A DNA stretch of 64,000 nucleotides, taken from Falsochrobactrum tianjinense (GTDB lineage Bacteria; Pseudomonadota; Alphaproteobacteria; Rhizobiales; Rhizobiaceae). The notes below the pieces were generated by a model. It made no database searches. It saw only the letters and a list, made by a program, of their open reading frames with translations, and was not told the origin of the DNA. Of this stretch, positions 25,424-35,315 are shown one piece after another. The translations under genes were made by a program, and so were the position numbers. Positions within the stretch are counted from its first letter, which is position 1. The number at the start of each line of letters is the position of its first letter. The DNA is taken from assembly GCF_019100495.1 (NCBI RefSeq), contig NZ_JAHRVA010000004.1, positions 336,873-400,872 on the forward strand, given 5' to 3'.

Positions 25424-26398
25424 ATGCCTACGATTGCCCCGCTCGACCTCGACGGTCATTGTCTTTATGCCCGCTTTTTAAGCGACATTCCCTTCTTTGC
25501 TCAAGCCGATGGCTCCATCCATCGACTCGACAATGGCCACCAGACCGTGATCGCTCATGATGGTCTTTTAAGCGCCGCGCTGACCACAGACGGCAAGGCA
25601 GTGGTGACGGGCGGTGAAGATGGCCGCGTTTGCCATATCGCCGCCGATGGCGCGGTAACGGAACTTGCGAATATCCCGCGCAAATGGATGACTGCAATTG
25701 CGAGCGGCCCCGGCGGAACGGTCGGTTTCGCCTCCGGTCGCACAGCTTGGGTGCGTTCGTCCGACGGCAAGATGCAGGAATTTACGCAGGAACGCAGTGT
25801 GGAAGGCATCGCTTTTGCACCGAAAGGCCAGCGGCTCGCCATTGCTCGCTATAATGGCGCGACGCTGATCTGGACCGGTACGCAAGCTAAACTCGTTGAG
25901 CTTGAATGGAAAGGCGCTCACATTGGGGTGACTTTCTCGCCCGATGGCCGCTTTCTCGTCACGTCGATGCAGGAAAACGCGCTCCATGGTTGGCGTCTCG
26001 AAGACAGCCGCCACATGCGCATGACCGGCTATCCGGCGAAGGTCAAGGACTGGTCATGGAGCGCCAAGGGCAAGTGGCTCGCCACCTCGGGCGCGCCAGC
26101 TGCAATCGTTTGGCCGTTTTCCGGCAAGGACGGCCCGATGGGCAAGGCACCGCTCGAACTGGGATTGCGCGGCGACAGTATGGTGACGGCGGTCGCCTGC
26201 CATCCGGTCGAAGACATTGCCGCCATCGGCTACAATGATGGCATGATCCTCGTAGTGCGCTTTGCCGACCAAAAAGAAGTACTCCTGCGTCGTCCGGGCA
26301 AGGGAGCCATTTCCAGCATGGGTTGGGACGATCAGGGCAGCCGCCTCGCCTTCGGTTCGGAAACAGGCGATTGCGGCATCGTCGATATTACGGACTAA
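25424..26398 (+). CDS. WD40 beta-propeller protein
   Basis: This 324-residue protein consists of degenerate WD40 repeats, for example AALTTDGKAVVTGGEDGRVCHI, VTFSPDGRFLVTSMQENALHGWRL and WSWSAKGKWLATSGAPAAIVWPF. No signal peptide or enzymatic motif is visible, so it is probably a cytoplasmic protein-interaction platform. Translation begins at ATG 25424, 10 bases behind the CobW-type gene; the frame is open upstream but overlaps that gene. The tight spacing implies it acts with the metallochaperone, perhaps as client or regulator. Confidence 0.82.
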   Translation: MPTIAPLDLDGHCLYARFLSDIPFFAQADGSIHRLDNGHQTVIAHDGLLSAALTTDGKAVVTGGEDGRVCHIAADGAVTELANIPRKWMTAIASGPGGTVGFASGRTAWVRSSDGKMQEFTQERSVEGIAFAPKGQRLAIARYNGATLIWTGTQAKLVELEWKGAHIGVTFSPDGRFLVTSMQENALHGWRLEDSRHMRMTGYPAKVKDWSWSAKGKWLATSGAPAAIVWPFSGKDGPMGKAPLELGLRGDSMVTAVACHPVEDIAAIGYNDGMILVVRFADQKEVLLRRPGKGAISSMGWDDQGSRLAFGSETGDCGIVDITD

Positions 26399-26427
26399 CC
26401 CCGAAGCCCGTGTAGCGATTGAACATT

Positions 26428-27315
26428 TCACTTTGTCCTCATCGAAATAGCTGGCGCGCCATCGGGACCAAGCGAAGCAACCCACTCGCTGATGGCAGCG
26501 GCATCGTTGTCACCCAGCATATGATCGGCCTGGATAGTGCGGGCATCGACTTTCGCACCGCTGGAACGCAGCGCAGCCGACAATGCCGGTGCAAAGGGCG
26601 AGTAGAGCTTATCTTCCTCACCGGTAAGCGTCAGTACACGGGCCTTGCCCAGATTGGCAGTCGGCGTGTTGTCCAGCACGGGCATGGAGCGCATCAGCAC
26701 GGCGCGCTTGACGAGGTCTGGATGCAAAAGCATCGCCGCAGCCAGAAGATTGGCGCCGTTGGAATAACCAACAAAGATCGCGTGTGAAAGATCGAGATCC
26801 TTCTTTTCCGCTAGTCGTGTCAGGGAGGTCACGAAAGCATTGGCTTCAAGCCGTACATCCTTCTGGTCGAATTTGACCGGCGTAATCCGCTTGTACCAGC
26901 GTGTACCGCCGTCCTGCATCACTCGCCCACGAATACCGAGCAATGTGGCTCGCGGCCAGACTTTTGAAGCAAGCGGCACCAGGCTGGCTTCATTGCCGCC
27001 AGAACCGTGCAACAGGATGACCAACTCGCTGGACGCATTTTCCGGCGTGTAAAAGCGATAGATAAACCGCTTACTGCGCAAAAAATTCTGTTCTGCCGTC
27101 GATTCTTCTTCAATATTTTTGTCACGCATTGTTACGCCCTCTCCCAGTTTGGGAGCACCCGTTTCATTATTCATCGATGCCGCAGTTCCGTTCAGAGCCA
27201 TGCCCTGTACTTTGCCCGCCCCGACATCCGCCATAAGCTGTCCTTCCGCAAAAGCCGGGCCTGCCATTGCTGCAAGCGCCATTGTGATGGCCACCATAAA
27301 CGTCTTCTTTACCAT
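26428..27315 (-). CDS. Exported alpha/beta-hydrolase (carboxylesterase/phospholipase-like)
   Basis: This 295-residue protein has a clear Sec signal peptide (MVKKTFMVAITMALAAMAGPAFA), so it is periplasmic or secreted. The hydrolase core shows VILLHGSGGNEASLVPLA (oxyanion-hole HGSGG), the nucleophile elbow FVGYSNGANLLAAAMLL (G-x-S-x-G), and GEEDKLYSPFAP, the likely Asp region. ADHMLGDNDAAAI supplies the catalytic His. The core resembles the phospholipase/carboxylesterase (YpfH/EstB) group, usually cytosolic. The signal peptide and an inserted N-terminal region of about 60 residues are unusual. It converges on the WD40 gene. Confidence 0.8.
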   Translation of the reverse strand: MVKKTFMVAITMALAAMAGPAFAEGQLMADVGAGKVQGMALNGTAASMNNETGAPKLGEGVTMRDKNIEEESTAEQNFLRSKRFIYRFYTPENASSELVILLHGSGGNEASLVPLASKVWPRATLLGIRGRVMQDGGTRWYKRITPVKFDQKDVRLEANAFVTSLTRLAEKKDLDLSHAIFVGYSNGANLLAAAMLLHPDLVKRAVLMRSMPVLDNTPTANLGKARVLTLTGEEDKLYSPFAPALSAALRSSGAKVDARTIQADHMLGDNDAAAISEWVASLGPDGAPAISMRTK

Positions 27316-27600
27316 AAGTTCAACACTGCCAGTGAGATGTTAACGAAGGGTTTGAAGGCAGCTCTACCCTGGGCATTTTGCGGCCCCTGCCTATTCACGA
27401 TTACAGCTACTAACCCACAAGTTTTAGCGAGAATATGGCAAAAACACGAAAAATTAAATTGTGTTACAAACGCGTGACGCATTCACGTATCATCAACATG
27501 CCGTGAAGAGAGCTCCACACGCGGATTTTCCATGCTTTTGTCGCCTTCGCGTGAAAGTATAGCGCTGCGAGTGGAACAATTTTGATAAGTGGAAATAGCC

Positions 27601-28560
27601 ATGACGCGTTTCAAACCAGGCCGGCTATCATCGTCGCACATTGCTTATAGCACTATAACACCAAAGAATATTTATCTCAGGCGACGTGAATTCATGATCG
27701 GCCTTGGCACACTTGCCGCTGCCGGGATTTCTTCCCGTACTCTGGCCGGTCCACTGAAAGCGGCCCCTTCGACTTACCAGTCCACTGAAAAACTGACACC
27801 TCAGGAAGCAGTAACCACCTACAATAATTTCTATGAATTCGGCACCGGCAAGAGCGACCCCTCTTCGAATTCCGACGAGTTCAAACCCCTGCCATGGCGA
27901 CTGAAAATCGACGGCCTGGTGAAAGAGCCGAAGGAGTTCGACATTCCTGACCTCATTGCCCGCATGCCTCTGGAAGAGCGTATCTATCGTATGCGCTGCG
28001 TTGAAGCGTGGTCGATGGTGATACCATGGATCGGCTTCCCTCTCGCCAGCCTGCTAGCCCGGGTCGAGCCGCTCGGATCGGCAAAATATGTTGCATTTAC
28101 CGGCGTGGTACGCCCAGAGGAAATGCCGGGGCAAAGGGGAGTTTTTCAGGTGCTTGACTGGCCCTATGTCGAAGGGCTGCGCCTCGATGAAGCGATGCAT
28201 CCGCTGGCAATCCTCTCCGTCGGACTTTATGGTGAAACGCTGCTTAATGCCAATGGCGCTCCGATCCGGCTGGTCGTGCCGTGGAAATATGGCTTCAAAG
28301 GCATCAAGTCGATCACAAGAATAAGCTTTGTTGAAAAGCAGCCGCCCACCTCATGGCAACGCCAGGCGCCGAATGAATATGGCTTTTACGCCAATGTAAA
28401 TCCGGAAGTAGATCATCCACGCTGGAGTCAGGCGACGGAACGACGCATCGGAGAGGATAGCTTTTTCAGTTCTGGCCGTCGCCCCACCCTTGCCTTCAAT
28501 GGCTATGGCGAGGAAGTTGCTTCCCTCTATGCGGGTATGGACCTGAAAGTGAATTACTAA
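27601..28560 (+). CDS. msrP: Protein-methionine-sulfoxide reductase catalytic subunit MsrP (YedY)
   Basis: This 319-residue periplasmic molybdoenzyme reduces methionine sulfoxide in envelope proteins. An N-terminal Tat signal appears around residue 29 ([17 protein letters not shown]). The Mo-coordinating Cys is in [19 protein letters not shown], and cofactor-binding residues include [12 protein letters not shown] and YGFYANVNP. The ATG at 27601 follows a GGAAAT site; the frame is open four codons further. It overlaps in function with msrQ, which starts one base after its stop, as in other proteobacteria. Confidence 0.92.
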   Translation: MTRFKPGRLSSSHIAYSTITPKNIYLRRREFMIGLGTLAAAGISSRTLAGPLKAAPSTYQSTEKLTPQEAVTTYNNFYEFGTGKSDPSSNSDEFKPLPWRLKIDGLVKEPKEFDIPDLIARMPLEERIYRMRCVEAWSMVIPWIGFPLASLLARVEPLGSAKYVAFTGVVRPEEMPGQRGVFQVLDWPYVEGLRLDEAMHPLAILSVGLYGETLLNANGAPIRLVVPWKYGFKGIKSITRISFVEKQPPTSWQRQAPNEYGFYANVNPEVDHPRWSQATERRIGEDSFFSSGRRPTLAFNGYGEEVASLYAGMDLKVNY

Positions 28561-28561
28561 A

Positions 28562-29209
28562 ATGACGGTAGCAGTCGCAGCGCAGGGAAGAAAATCTGCC
28601 CGCCGCCCATGGGTCTGGAAAGTTTGGTCGCTTTATGCGGCTGGTTTCGTGCCTGCCTGCTGGGCATTCTATCTGGGTGCGACAGGCGAGCTTGGCGCCG
28701 ATCCGGTAAAAAGCTTCGAGCATGTATTGGGCCTATGGGCGTTGCGCTTCCTCATCCTCACGCTACTAGTGACACCTGTTCGCGACCTGACCGGCATCAG
28801 CCTGCTGCGTTACCGCCGGGCGCTCGGCCTTCTTGCTTTCTATTATGCCCTGATGCATTTCACAGCCTATATGGTGCTTGATCAGGCGCTGAATATTCCG
28901 GCCATTATTGCCGATATCACTCGCCGTCCCTTCATCACCATCGGCATGGCCAGTTTCGCATTACTTATTCCCCTCGCCCTGACTTCCAATAACTGGTCGA
29001 TCCGCAAGCTCGGACGCCGCTGGAACCGGTTGCATAAGCTGATCTATATCGCAGTTGCAGGCGGCGCGGTACACTTCATGATGTCGGTGAAGGGCTGGCC
29101 CGCAGAGCCGGTCATTTATGTCGCCATCGTCGCCACGTTGCTCGCCTGGCGTCTTTTACGCCCGCTTATGCGCAACCGTACTGCCGCAGACAACAAGCCG
29201 CGTCGTTAA
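28562..29209 (+). CDS. msrQ: Heme-binding membrane subunit MsrQ (YedZ)
   Basis: This 215-residue inner-membrane b-type cytochrome feeds electrons from the quinone pool to MsrP. About six hydrophobic helices are visible. The conserved GLWALRFLILTLLVTPVRDLTG, RYRRALGLLAFYYALMHFTAYM and NRLHKLIYIAVAGGAVHFMMSVKGW segments carry the heme-ligating histidines. The gene starts one base after the msrP stop, so expression is coupled. No terminator is obvious before the next gene. Confidence 0.92.
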   Translation: MTVAVAAQGRKSARRPWVWKVWSLYAAGFVPACWAFYLGATGELGADPVKSFEHVLGLWALRFLILTLLVTPVRDLTGISLLRYRRALGLLAFYYALMHFTAYMVLDQALNIPAIIADITRRPFITIGMASFALLIPLALTSNNWSIRKLGRRWNRLHKLIYIAVAGGAVHFMMSVKGWPAEPVIYVAIVATLLAWRLLRPLMRNRTAADNKPRR

Positions 29210-29372
29210 GAATGGGCCGCACAATATCGGGTTTTCGATGCGTAATTTTCAAGAAGTTTTAATCCAGCATCTTTAATTCTGTATTTCATCCAACAGGACA
29301 TGTTATTGCGGGGCAAATCATGGCAGTATCGCCGCGTTTTCCGCATATGAGGCGGCCACCGGCAAATACGGA

Positions 29373-30374
29373 ATGTCTATGTCTTCTATTTTGAAATCGA
29401 AATCTGCCCGCTTCATGGGGAAATTCGTCTTCATATTATTCGTTATAATCTTTGCAATATGGTCTAGCTTTGCCATGTGGTTTCAGCTGCCGTTTGGCGA
29501 CGCCGTGCGCGGTTCGGTCATTGTTGTCTGGCTGGCCATTGCCTGTTGGGTCATCATAGGCGAGCGGCATTATCGCTGCTGGCGCAAAAGGCTGTTTTTT
29601 CTCCTGCTCGCCATTCTGCTTATCGGCTGGTGGTCGACCATCCGCCCCTCCCTCGACCGCATCTGGTCGCCGGAAGTGGCGCGCACCGTTCAGGGCAAAA
29701 TCGATGGTGACATAGTTACCCTTTCCAATGTGCGCGATTTCGACTGGCAGACAATCGACAATTATGTGCCGGAGTGGAAAGAGGAGTCCTATGATTTAAA
29801 CAAGATTACCACGGTCGACACTTATCTGTCCTATTGGTCCGGTCCGGCCATTGCCCACACACTCTTGTCTTTCGGTTTCGAAGACGGACGCCACGTCGTT
29901 TTTTCGGGAGAAATCCGTAAGGAGCATCACGAGGTATATTCATCGATCGGCGGTTTTTTCCGCGAATTCGAGCTGGCGATGGTTGCCGCGGAAGAAAGCG
30001 ATATAATTTATCTGCGCACCAATGTGCGTAAGGAAAATGTCGATCGCTACCGTCTGAAACTCTCGCCAATAGCGGCGAAGGAGCTATTCCTCTCTTATGT
30101 GAGGCTGGGTAACGAACTGGCGGCGAAACCCAAATTCTACAATACATTGACGGCCAATTGCACCACAATCATTTTCCATATGGCGCGCCTGCTCGACCCC
30201 TCATTCCCCTTCGACTACCGCATTCTGCTTTCCGGCTATTTGCCCGGCTATCTTTACGATAATGGCTGGCTGGAAAACGGCGGCACGCTTGAAGAAGTGC
30301 GCGAACGCGCATCCATCGACGCCAAGGCACAGGCAGGCGGACGGGAAGATTATTCCCGGCGCATTCGCCAATAG
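29373..30374 (+). CDS. DUF4105 membrane protein
   Basis: This 333-residue protein has two or three N-terminal hydrophobic segments (about residues 15-35, 43-58 and 70-86) and a large extracytoplasmic domain. That domain holds SGPAIAHTLLSFGFEDGRHVVFSGEIRKE and YNTLTANCTTIIFHMARL; the Asn-Cys-Thr-Thr motif near residue 258 is the hallmark of DUF4105. The fold is thought to resemble papain-like NlpC/P60 enzymes, with this Cys as a candidate nucleophile and the earlier His as partner. The substrate is unknown; a cell-envelope role is likely from location. Confidence 0.78.
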   Translation: MSMSSILKSKSARFMGKFVFILFVIIFAIWSSFAMWFQLPFGDAVRGSVIVVWLAIACWVIIGERHYRCWRKRLFFLLLAILLIGWWSTIRPSLDRIWSPEVARTVQGKIDGDIVTLSNVRDFDWQTIDNYVPEWKEESYDLNKITTVDTYLSYWSGPAIAHTLLSFGFEDGRHVVFSGEIRKEHHEVYSSIGGFFREFELAMVAAEESDIIYLRTNVRKENVDRYRLKLSPIAAKELFLSYVRLGNELAAKPKFYNTLTANCTTIIFHMARLLDPSFPFDYRILLSGYLPGYLYDNGWLENGGTLEEVRERASIDAKAQAGGREDYSRRIRQ

Positions 30375-30401
30375 AAGGCACGAACAGGCAGCACGAATAA
30401 A

Positions 30402-30425
30402 AAAACCCCGGAAGAACCGGGGTTT
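30402..30425 (-). terminator. Terminator of the RidA gene
   Basis: AAACCCCGG pairs with CCGGGGTTT around AAGAA; on the minus strand it is followed by a run of T (GGGGTTTTTTTATT). It also lies just after the DUF4105 gene and may act in both directions. Confidence 0.8.
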
Positions 30426-30446
30426 CATGTCGGAGGCAACGTAAAA

Positions 30447-30794
30447 TCAGTCAATAGCCGCTGTGATGATGGCCTCAACCTTGTAATCAGGCGTCGCCAG
30501 CTTGGCTTCGCCCGTCGCACGGGCGGGCGTATTGGCCGGATCGACCCACGCATCCCAGACGGCATTCATTTCGGCAAAATCATTCATATCGGCAAGCCAG
30601 ATGATAGCCTGCAAGATCTTCGACTTGCTGGAGCCGGAAGCCGCAAGCAGACGGTCGACTTCCGCCAGAATCGCCTTGGTCTGTTCGGTAACACTGGCGC
30701 CTGGCGTTCCGACCTGGCCAGCGAGATAAACGGTATTGCCGTGGATAACGGCCTGGCTCATACGCGGACCGACTTCTATACGACGAATACTCAT
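30447..30794 (-). CDS. RidA-family protein (enamine/imine deaminase)
   Basis: This 115-residue YjgF/YER057c/UK114-family protein shows MSQAVIHGNTVYLAGQVG at the N-terminus, VDRLLAASGSSKSKILQAIIWLADMNDFAEMNAVWDAWV in the middle, and PARATGEAKLATPDYKVEAIITAAID at the C-terminus. The Arg of PARAT is the conserved carboxylate-binding residue needed for 2-aminoacrylate deaminase activity in RidA. It is shorter than E. coli RidA at the N-terminus, as in the RutC/Rid4-7 groups. It is a single gene with its own terminator. Confidence 0.87.
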   Translation of the reverse strand: MSIRRIEVGPRMSQAVIHGNTVYLAGQVGTPGASVTEQTKAILAEVDRLLAASGSSKSKILQAIIWLADMNDFAEMNAVWDAWVDPANTPARATGEAKLATPDYKVEAIITAAID

Positions 30795-30918
30795 GGTGGA
30801 CTCCTCTCAATAAATGCTGCGGGCATACCACCCGCTGCGGAAACAATGCGCATTCTTATGAAAGGCCCGGACTGTTTTTGCAATGGCTGCAGGCCTGATA
30901 TCAATCATATCGGCGGCA

Positions 30919-30947
30919 TTGACTCTTGCTATGCCGCCGCCTATAAG
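30919..30947 (+). promoter_or_regulatory. Sigma-70 promoter of the rpmH-rnpA-yidC operon
   Basis: TTGACT (30919-30924), a 17-base spacer and TATAAG (30942-30947) form a near-consensus promoter 119 bases upstream of rpmH. A 9-bp inverted repeat, CGGCGGCAT/ATGCCGCCG (30911-30919 and 30931-30939), overlaps the -35 and the spacer. Confidence 0.7.
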
Positions 30948-31065
30948 CCGCACCACGTTCGTTTATTGCGGCGGCGGATGGGTATCTGTCTGCAAATTGC
31001 ATAACGGACCAGCTCCTGTTCAATAGACAGAATCAAGAAGGGCCGCACACCGCGGTATTAAATAA

Positions 31066-31200
31066 ATGAAGCGCACTTATCAGCCATCCAAGATCGTCCG
31101 CAAGCGCCGTCACGGCTTCCGTGCCCGCATGGCCACCACTGGCGGTCGCAAGGTTCTCGCCGCTCGCCGTACCCGCGGTCGCAAGCGGCTCTCCGCTTGA
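31066..31200 (+). CDS. rpmH: 50S ribosomal protein L34
   Basis: This complete 44-residue L34 starts [20 protein letters not shown] and ends GRKRLSA, with the invariant basic pattern of this large-subunit protein. It starts at ATG 31066. It is the first gene of the conserved rpmH-rnpA-yidC cluster, preceded by a strong promoter, and ends 31 bases before rnpA. Confidence 0.96.
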
Positions 31201-31231
31201 TTTCCCGCGCGGCATGCGCGGTGAACAAAAA

Positions 31232-31657
31232 ATGAAGCAGCAAAACCAAATACTCCGCCTTCGCAAGAGAGCGGAGTTTTTGGCTGTAAGGAATGGTGAA
31301 AAACGGCGCGGCCCGCTGTTTCTTCTGGAGGTCCGGCAACGAACCGAGGAAGAATCGCAAACTGCCAAAATCGGCGAAAAGCCGCGCGCGGGCTTCACCG
31401 TCACCAAAAAAAATGGCAATGCAGTGATACGAAATCGTATCCGTCGCAGATTGAGGGAAGCGGTTCGTTGTCACGCAGGGCGTGACATGGCGCCTTCGAC
31501 CGACTATGTGATCGTGGCACGCGAGCAAGCACTCACTGCGCCCTTTTCGCGACTGACTGATGAACTCTCCCGCCGCATAAGCGGGAAGGACGATCGGCGG
31601 CGCGAAAGGAAACGCCAAACGGAAAGACCGGAATCAGGACCCGTCAATGGAAAATAA
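31232..31657 (+). CDS. rnpA: Ribonuclease P protein component
   Basis: This 141-residue basic protein assists the RNase P RNA in maturing tRNA 5' ends. The start is [27 protein letters not shown], followed by [29 protein letters not shown], the RNR motif that contacts RNase P RNA. The ATG at 31232 begins directly at the conserved region; an ATG at 31214 would add six residues. The last 11 bases overlap yidC, which implies coupled translation. The C-terminal 25 residues are a very basic, low-complexity tail. Confidence 0.92.
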   Translation: MKQQNQILRLRKRAEFLAVRNGEKRRGPLFLLEVRQRTEEESQTAKIGEKPRAGFTVTKKNGNAVIRNRIRRRLREAVRCHAGRDMAPSTDYVIVAREQALTAPFSRLTDELSRRISGKDDRRRERKRQTERPESGPVNGK

Positions 31658-33476
31658 TCGCAACTTCTTCATCACCATTGCCCTGTCCATCCTCGTATTG
31701 ACACTGTGGCAAGTGTTCTATCTGGGTCCGAAGACTGAAGCCCAGCGCGAGCAGGCACGCATTGAGGAGCAGCAAAGCCAGCAGGCTACGGCGCAGGGAA
31801 GCACCCAATCAGGAGCGCAGAGCGACACTCCGCAGGCGCCCGCCGCTTCGGGTGCGATTCCCGGTCAGAGCGATGGTGCTCCCGCGAGCGGCACACTCAC
31901 GCGTGAAGCCGCCGCAGCCCAATCACAGCGCGTCGAGATCGACACCCCGTCCCTTCGCGGCTCGCTCAATCTGACGGGCGCCCGCCTCGATGACCTCTAC
32001 CTCAAAAAGTACCACGAAACTATCGACGACAAGTCGCCCAATATCGAACTGCTCGCGCCATCAGCGCTGAAACAGGGTTATTTCATCGAACTCGGCTTCA
32101 CTGGCAACGATACGACCGGCGCCGTTCCGGGGCCGAGCACGGTCTGGACCGTCGAAGGCAATAACAAGCTTACGCCTTCGACTCCCGTCACCCTGACCTT
32201 CACCAATGACCGGGACATTACCTTCAAGCGCGTTATCTCGGTCGATGACGCCTATATGTTCACGGTTGACGATACGATCACGAACAATACCGGCGCGCCG
32301 GTTTCGCTGGCCTCCTATGGCCGCGTGACACGCTTCAACCAGCCCGAGCATGCCAGCGCCACCTATGTGCTGCATGAAGGTCTGATCGGTGTGATGGGCG
32401 AAGACGGCCTCCAGGAAATCAAATATTCCAAGGTCGAGGACGACAAGGATATTTCCTTCAAGGACGTGAGCGGCGGCTGGATCGGCATCACCGATAAATA
32501 TTGGGCCGCAACGCTCGTTCCGCCGCAGAACGAACAGTTCACCGCCCGTTTCTCGCATTTCACCAATGATCGTCCGCGTTATCAGTCCGATTTTCTTGGT
32601 GCGCCAATGACGATTGCCGCCGGCCAGACGCAGTCTCTTACAAACCACATCTTCGCGGGTGCGAAAGTCGTATCCGACATCAAGAACTACGAAGAAAAGC
32701 TCGGCATCAAGAATTTCGAACTGCTGATCGATTGGGGTTGGTTCTACTTCATTACCAAGCCGATGTTTTACCTCATCGACTGGATCTACAAGTTCTCCGG
32801 CAATTTTGGCGTGGCCATTCTGGTCGTCACCGTTCTGCTCAAGGGTCTCTTCTTCCCGCTCGCCAACAAGTCCTACAAGTCCATGGCGCGCATGAAGCTG
32901 GTACAGCCCAAGATGACGGAAATCCGCGAGAAATATACGGATGACAAGGTGAAGCAGCAGCAGGCCATGATGGAGCTTTACAAGCAGGAAAAGATCAATC
33001 CGCTTGCGGGCTGCTGGCCGGTGCTGGTGCAGATTCCGGTGTTCTTCGCGCTCTACAAGGTGCTTTATGTTACCATCGAAATGCGCCACGCGCCTTTTTT
33101 CGGCTGGATTCATGACCTTGCCGCGCCGGACCCGACCTCGATCTTCAATCTGTTTGGTTTGCTGCCCTTTGCCGTTCCGGCATTCCTGATGATCGGTGTC
33201 TGGCCACTCATCATGGGCATCACCATGTTCCTGCAAATGCGCATGAATCCGACTCCGCCAGACCCGACACAGGCGATGATCTTCACCTGGATGCCGATCA
33301 TCTTCACCTTCATGCTGGCTTCGTTCCCGGCTGGCTTGGTGATCTACTGGGCATGGAACAACACGCTCTCGATCATCCAGCAGGGCCTCATCATGAAACG
33401 CCAGGGTGTCAAGATCGAGCTTTGGGACAATTTGAGAGACGTCTTCAAACGAAAACCCAAGGAAGCGAAAAAGTAG
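31647..33476 (+). CDS. yidC: Membrane protein insertase YidC
   Basis: This 609-residue insertase folds and inserts inner-membrane proteins alone or with SecYEG. The first helix ([21 protein letters not shown]) is followed by a Gln/Ala/Ser-rich linker (about residues 40-85) and a periplasmic beta-domain to about residue 355. The conserved C-terminal membrane domain contains [38 protein letters not shown], with the hydrophilic-groove Arg in its positively charged loop. KEKINPL-like [27 protein letters not shown] is also present. The gene is third in the rpmH operon and closed by a terminator. Confidence 0.96.
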   Translation: MENNRNFFITIALSILVLTLWQVFYLGPKTEAQREQARIEEQQSQQATAQGSTQSGAQSDTPQAPAASGAIPGQSDGAPASGTLTREAAAAQSQRVEIDTPSLRGSLNLTGARLDDLYLKKYHETIDDKSPNIELLAPSALKQGYFIELGFTGNDTTGAVPGPSTVWTVEGNNKLTPSTPVTLTFTNDRDITFKRVISVDDAYMFTVDDTITNNTGAPVSLASYGRVTRFNQPEHASATYVLHEGLIGVMGEDGLQEIKYSKVEDDKDISFKDVSGGWIGITDKYWAATLVPPQNEQFTARFSHFTNDRPRYQSDFLGAPMTIAAGQTQSLTNHIFAGAKVVSDIKNYEEKLGIKNFELLIDWGWFYFITKPMFYLIDWIYKFSGNFGVAILVVTVLLKGLFFPLANKSYKSMARMKLVQPKMTEIREKYTDDKVKQQQAMMELYKQEKINPLAGCWPVLVQIPVFFALYKVLYVTIEMRHAPFFGWIHDLAAPDPTSIFNLFGLLPFAVPAFLMIGVWPLIMGITMFLQMRMNPTPPDPTQAMIFTWMPIIFTFMLASFPAGLVIYWAWNNTLSIIQQGLIMKRQGVKIELWDNLRDVFKRKPKEAKK

Positions 33477-33481
33477 AGACT

Positions 33482-33519
33482 AAAAAAACCCTGCCGCTAC
33501 TTCGGCAGGTTTTTTTTAT
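33482..33519 (+). terminator. Terminator after yidC
   Basis: CCTGCCG (33490-33496) pairs with CGGCAGG (33503-33509), followed by nine Ts. Confidence 0.88.
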
Positions 33520-33609
33520 AGACCGGTCACGCTCGGCGGTTGACAATGTGCCGCTGAACATTAATGCCTCACTATAACGATTAAGACTGCGGCTGACAGG
33601 AACGATATA

Positions 33610-34290
33610 TTGAGCGAACAGGACGAAAAACAAGCGGCCCAAGCCGCATTGATTGAGGAAGGGCGGTTGCTCTTCGCAAAATCATGGATTTTCATCCGTG
33701 GCGTGCCATCGATGAAGTTTCTGCCGCCGGAAGGCCCGGCAGAGATCGCCTTTGCCGGACGCTCCAATGTCGGCAAGTCCTCGCTCATCAATGCGCTTGT
33801 CGGCAAGAAGGGGCTGGCACGTACATCCAATACTCCCGGACGCACGCAGGAACTCAATTATTTCGTACCCGATGGCTATTCCGGCGAAAAGGGCGATCTG
33901 CCGCCGCTCGCCCTCGTTGACATGCCCGGCTATGGCTTTGCCGAAGCACCCAAAGTGCAGGTCGATGCATGGACGAGGCTCGTTTTCGATTATCTGCGTG
34001 GTCGCACCACGCTCAAGCGCGTCTATGTACTCATCGACGCCCGCCACGGCATCAAAAAGAACGATTCAGAGGTGCTCGACCTGCTCGACAAGGCTGCCGT
34101 TTCCTATCAGATCGTGCTGACCAAGATCGACAAGATAAAGGCCGCAGGCGTGCCGCATTTGATCGAGGACACAAGAAAACTCACCGCAAAGCGCCCTGCC
34201 GCCTTCCCCCAACTGATCGCAACTTCGTCGGAAAAGCTTCAAGGTCTTGACGAACTACGCGCAGCTATTGCACTCGTATCTAAAGAATAA
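33610..34290 (+). CDS. yihA: Ribosome biogenesis GTP-binding protein YihA/YsxC (EngB)
   Basis: This 226-residue GTPase is needed for assembly of the large ribosomal subunit. G1 is [15 protein letters not shown] (about residues 49-63), G2 lies in [15 protein letters not shown]3 is DMPGYGFA, G4 is TKID in VLTKIDKI, and G5 is ATSS near residue 208. The start is TTG 33610 with AGGAA upstream; no better ATG precedes the conserved [17 protein letters not shown] segment. argB follows 39 bases later and may be co-transcribed. Confidence 0.94.
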   Translation: MSEQDEKQAAQAALIEEGRLLFAKSWIFIRGVPSMKFLPPEGPAEIAFAGRSNVGKSSLINALVGKKGLARTSNTPGRTQELNYFVPDGYSGEKGDLPPLALVDMPGYGFAEAPKVQVDAWTRLVFDYLRGRTTLKRVYVLIDARHGIKKNDSEVLDLLDKAAVSYQIVLTKIDKIKAAGVPHLIEDTRKLTAKRPAAFPQLIATSSEKLQGLDELRAAIALVSKE

Positions 34291-34329
34291 ACCCTGCCCT
34301 ATGCCCTGTCGCCAGCCATGGAGCCTGCG

Positions 34330-35220
34330 ATGACGACCCTTGAGTACGCCGAAATGCAAGCCCAACTCCTCTCTGCTGCCCTGCCCTATATGCAGCGCTA
34401 TGAGAACAAGCATGTCGTGGTGAAATATGGCGGCCATGCCATGGGCAACCCGGATCTGGGCAAGGCGTTTGCGCGTGACATCGCACTTTTGAAGCAATCC
34501 GGCATCAACCCGATTGTCGTTCATGGCGGCGGGCCGCAGATTCAGGCCATGCTGACCAAGCTTGGCATCGAATCGCGTTTCGAAGGCGGTTTGCGCGTTA
34601 CCGATGAAAAAACCGTCGAAGTGGTGGAAATGGTGCTTGCCGGTTCCATCAACAAGGAAATTGTCGCCCTCATTAATGCTGAAGGCGAATGGGCCATCGG
34701 CCTGTGCGGCAAGGACGGCAATATGGTCTTTGCCCGCAAGGCCCACAAGACCATCATCGACCCCGATTCCAATATCGAAAAGGTGCTTGACCTGGGCTTT
34801 GTCGGCGAACCCGCCGAAGTGGACCGCACATTGCTGGATCTTCTGGCACGGTCGGAAATGATTCCGGTCATCGCCCCTGTAGCGCCGGGCCGCGACGGTC
34901 ACACTTACAATATCAATGCCGACACTTTTGCCGGTGCCATCGCCGGTGCGCTGGCCGCAACCCGGCTTCTCTTCCTGACCGATGTGCCGGGCGTCCTCGA
35001 CAAGGACAAGAAGCTGATCAAGGAACTTTCGGTGGCCGATGCGCAGGCTCTCATCAAGGATGGCACAATTTCCGGCGGCATGATTCCGAAAGTCGAAACC
35101 TGCATCGACGCAATCCGCCGTGGCGTCGAGGGTGTGGTCATCCTCAACGGCAAGACCCCGCATTCGGTATTGCTGGAACTGTTCACCGAACATGGTGCCG
35201 GTACATTAATTGTGCCGTAA
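34330..35220 (+). CDS. argB: Acetylglutamate kinase
   Basis: This 296-residue kinase phosphorylates N-acetyl-L-glutamate, the second step of arginine synthesis. It shows [10 protein letters not shown] (phosphate-binding Lys and Gly-Gly), [29 protein letters not shown] and [31 protein letters not shown], all family markers. The C-terminal [25 protein letters not shown] binds ATP. ATG 34330 is chosen for the GGAG at good spacing; an ATG at 34318 is four codons earlier. The 13 bases ACATTAATTGTGC near the stop recur 29 bases later. Confidence 0.95.
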   Translation: MTTLEYAEMQAQLLSAALPYMQRYENKHVVVKYGGHAMGNPDLGKAFARDIALLKQSGINPIVVHGGGPQIQAMLTKLGIESRFEGGLRVTDEKTVEVVEMVLAGSINKEIVALINAEGEWAIGLCGKDGNMVFARKAHKTIIDPDSNIEKVLDLGFVGEPAEVDRTLLDLLARSEMIPVIAPVAPGRDGHTYNINADTFAGAIAGALAATRLLFLTDVPGVLDKDKKLIKELSVADAQALIKDGTISGGMIPKVETCIDAIRRGVEGVVILNGKTPHSVLLELFTEHGAGTLIVP

Positions 35221-35252
35221 TGCAAAAAAGCACATTAATTGTGCACCACGGC

Positions 35253-35277
35253 AAGCCGCCTCCGGGCGGCTTTTTCT
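35253..35277 (+). terminator. Terminator after argB
   Basis: AGCCGCC-TCCG-GGCGGCT followed by five Ts. Confidence 0.88.
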
Positions 35278-35315
35278 TGCCTCGCCTTCCGCCCGCCATC
35301 ATGGCATAAGGATTT

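Noticed and set aside
32061..33236. A 391-codon minus-strand frame inside yidC
   Set aside because: Strong codon bias of yidC leaves the antisense frame open. Its product has no recognisable domain and yidC is certain.
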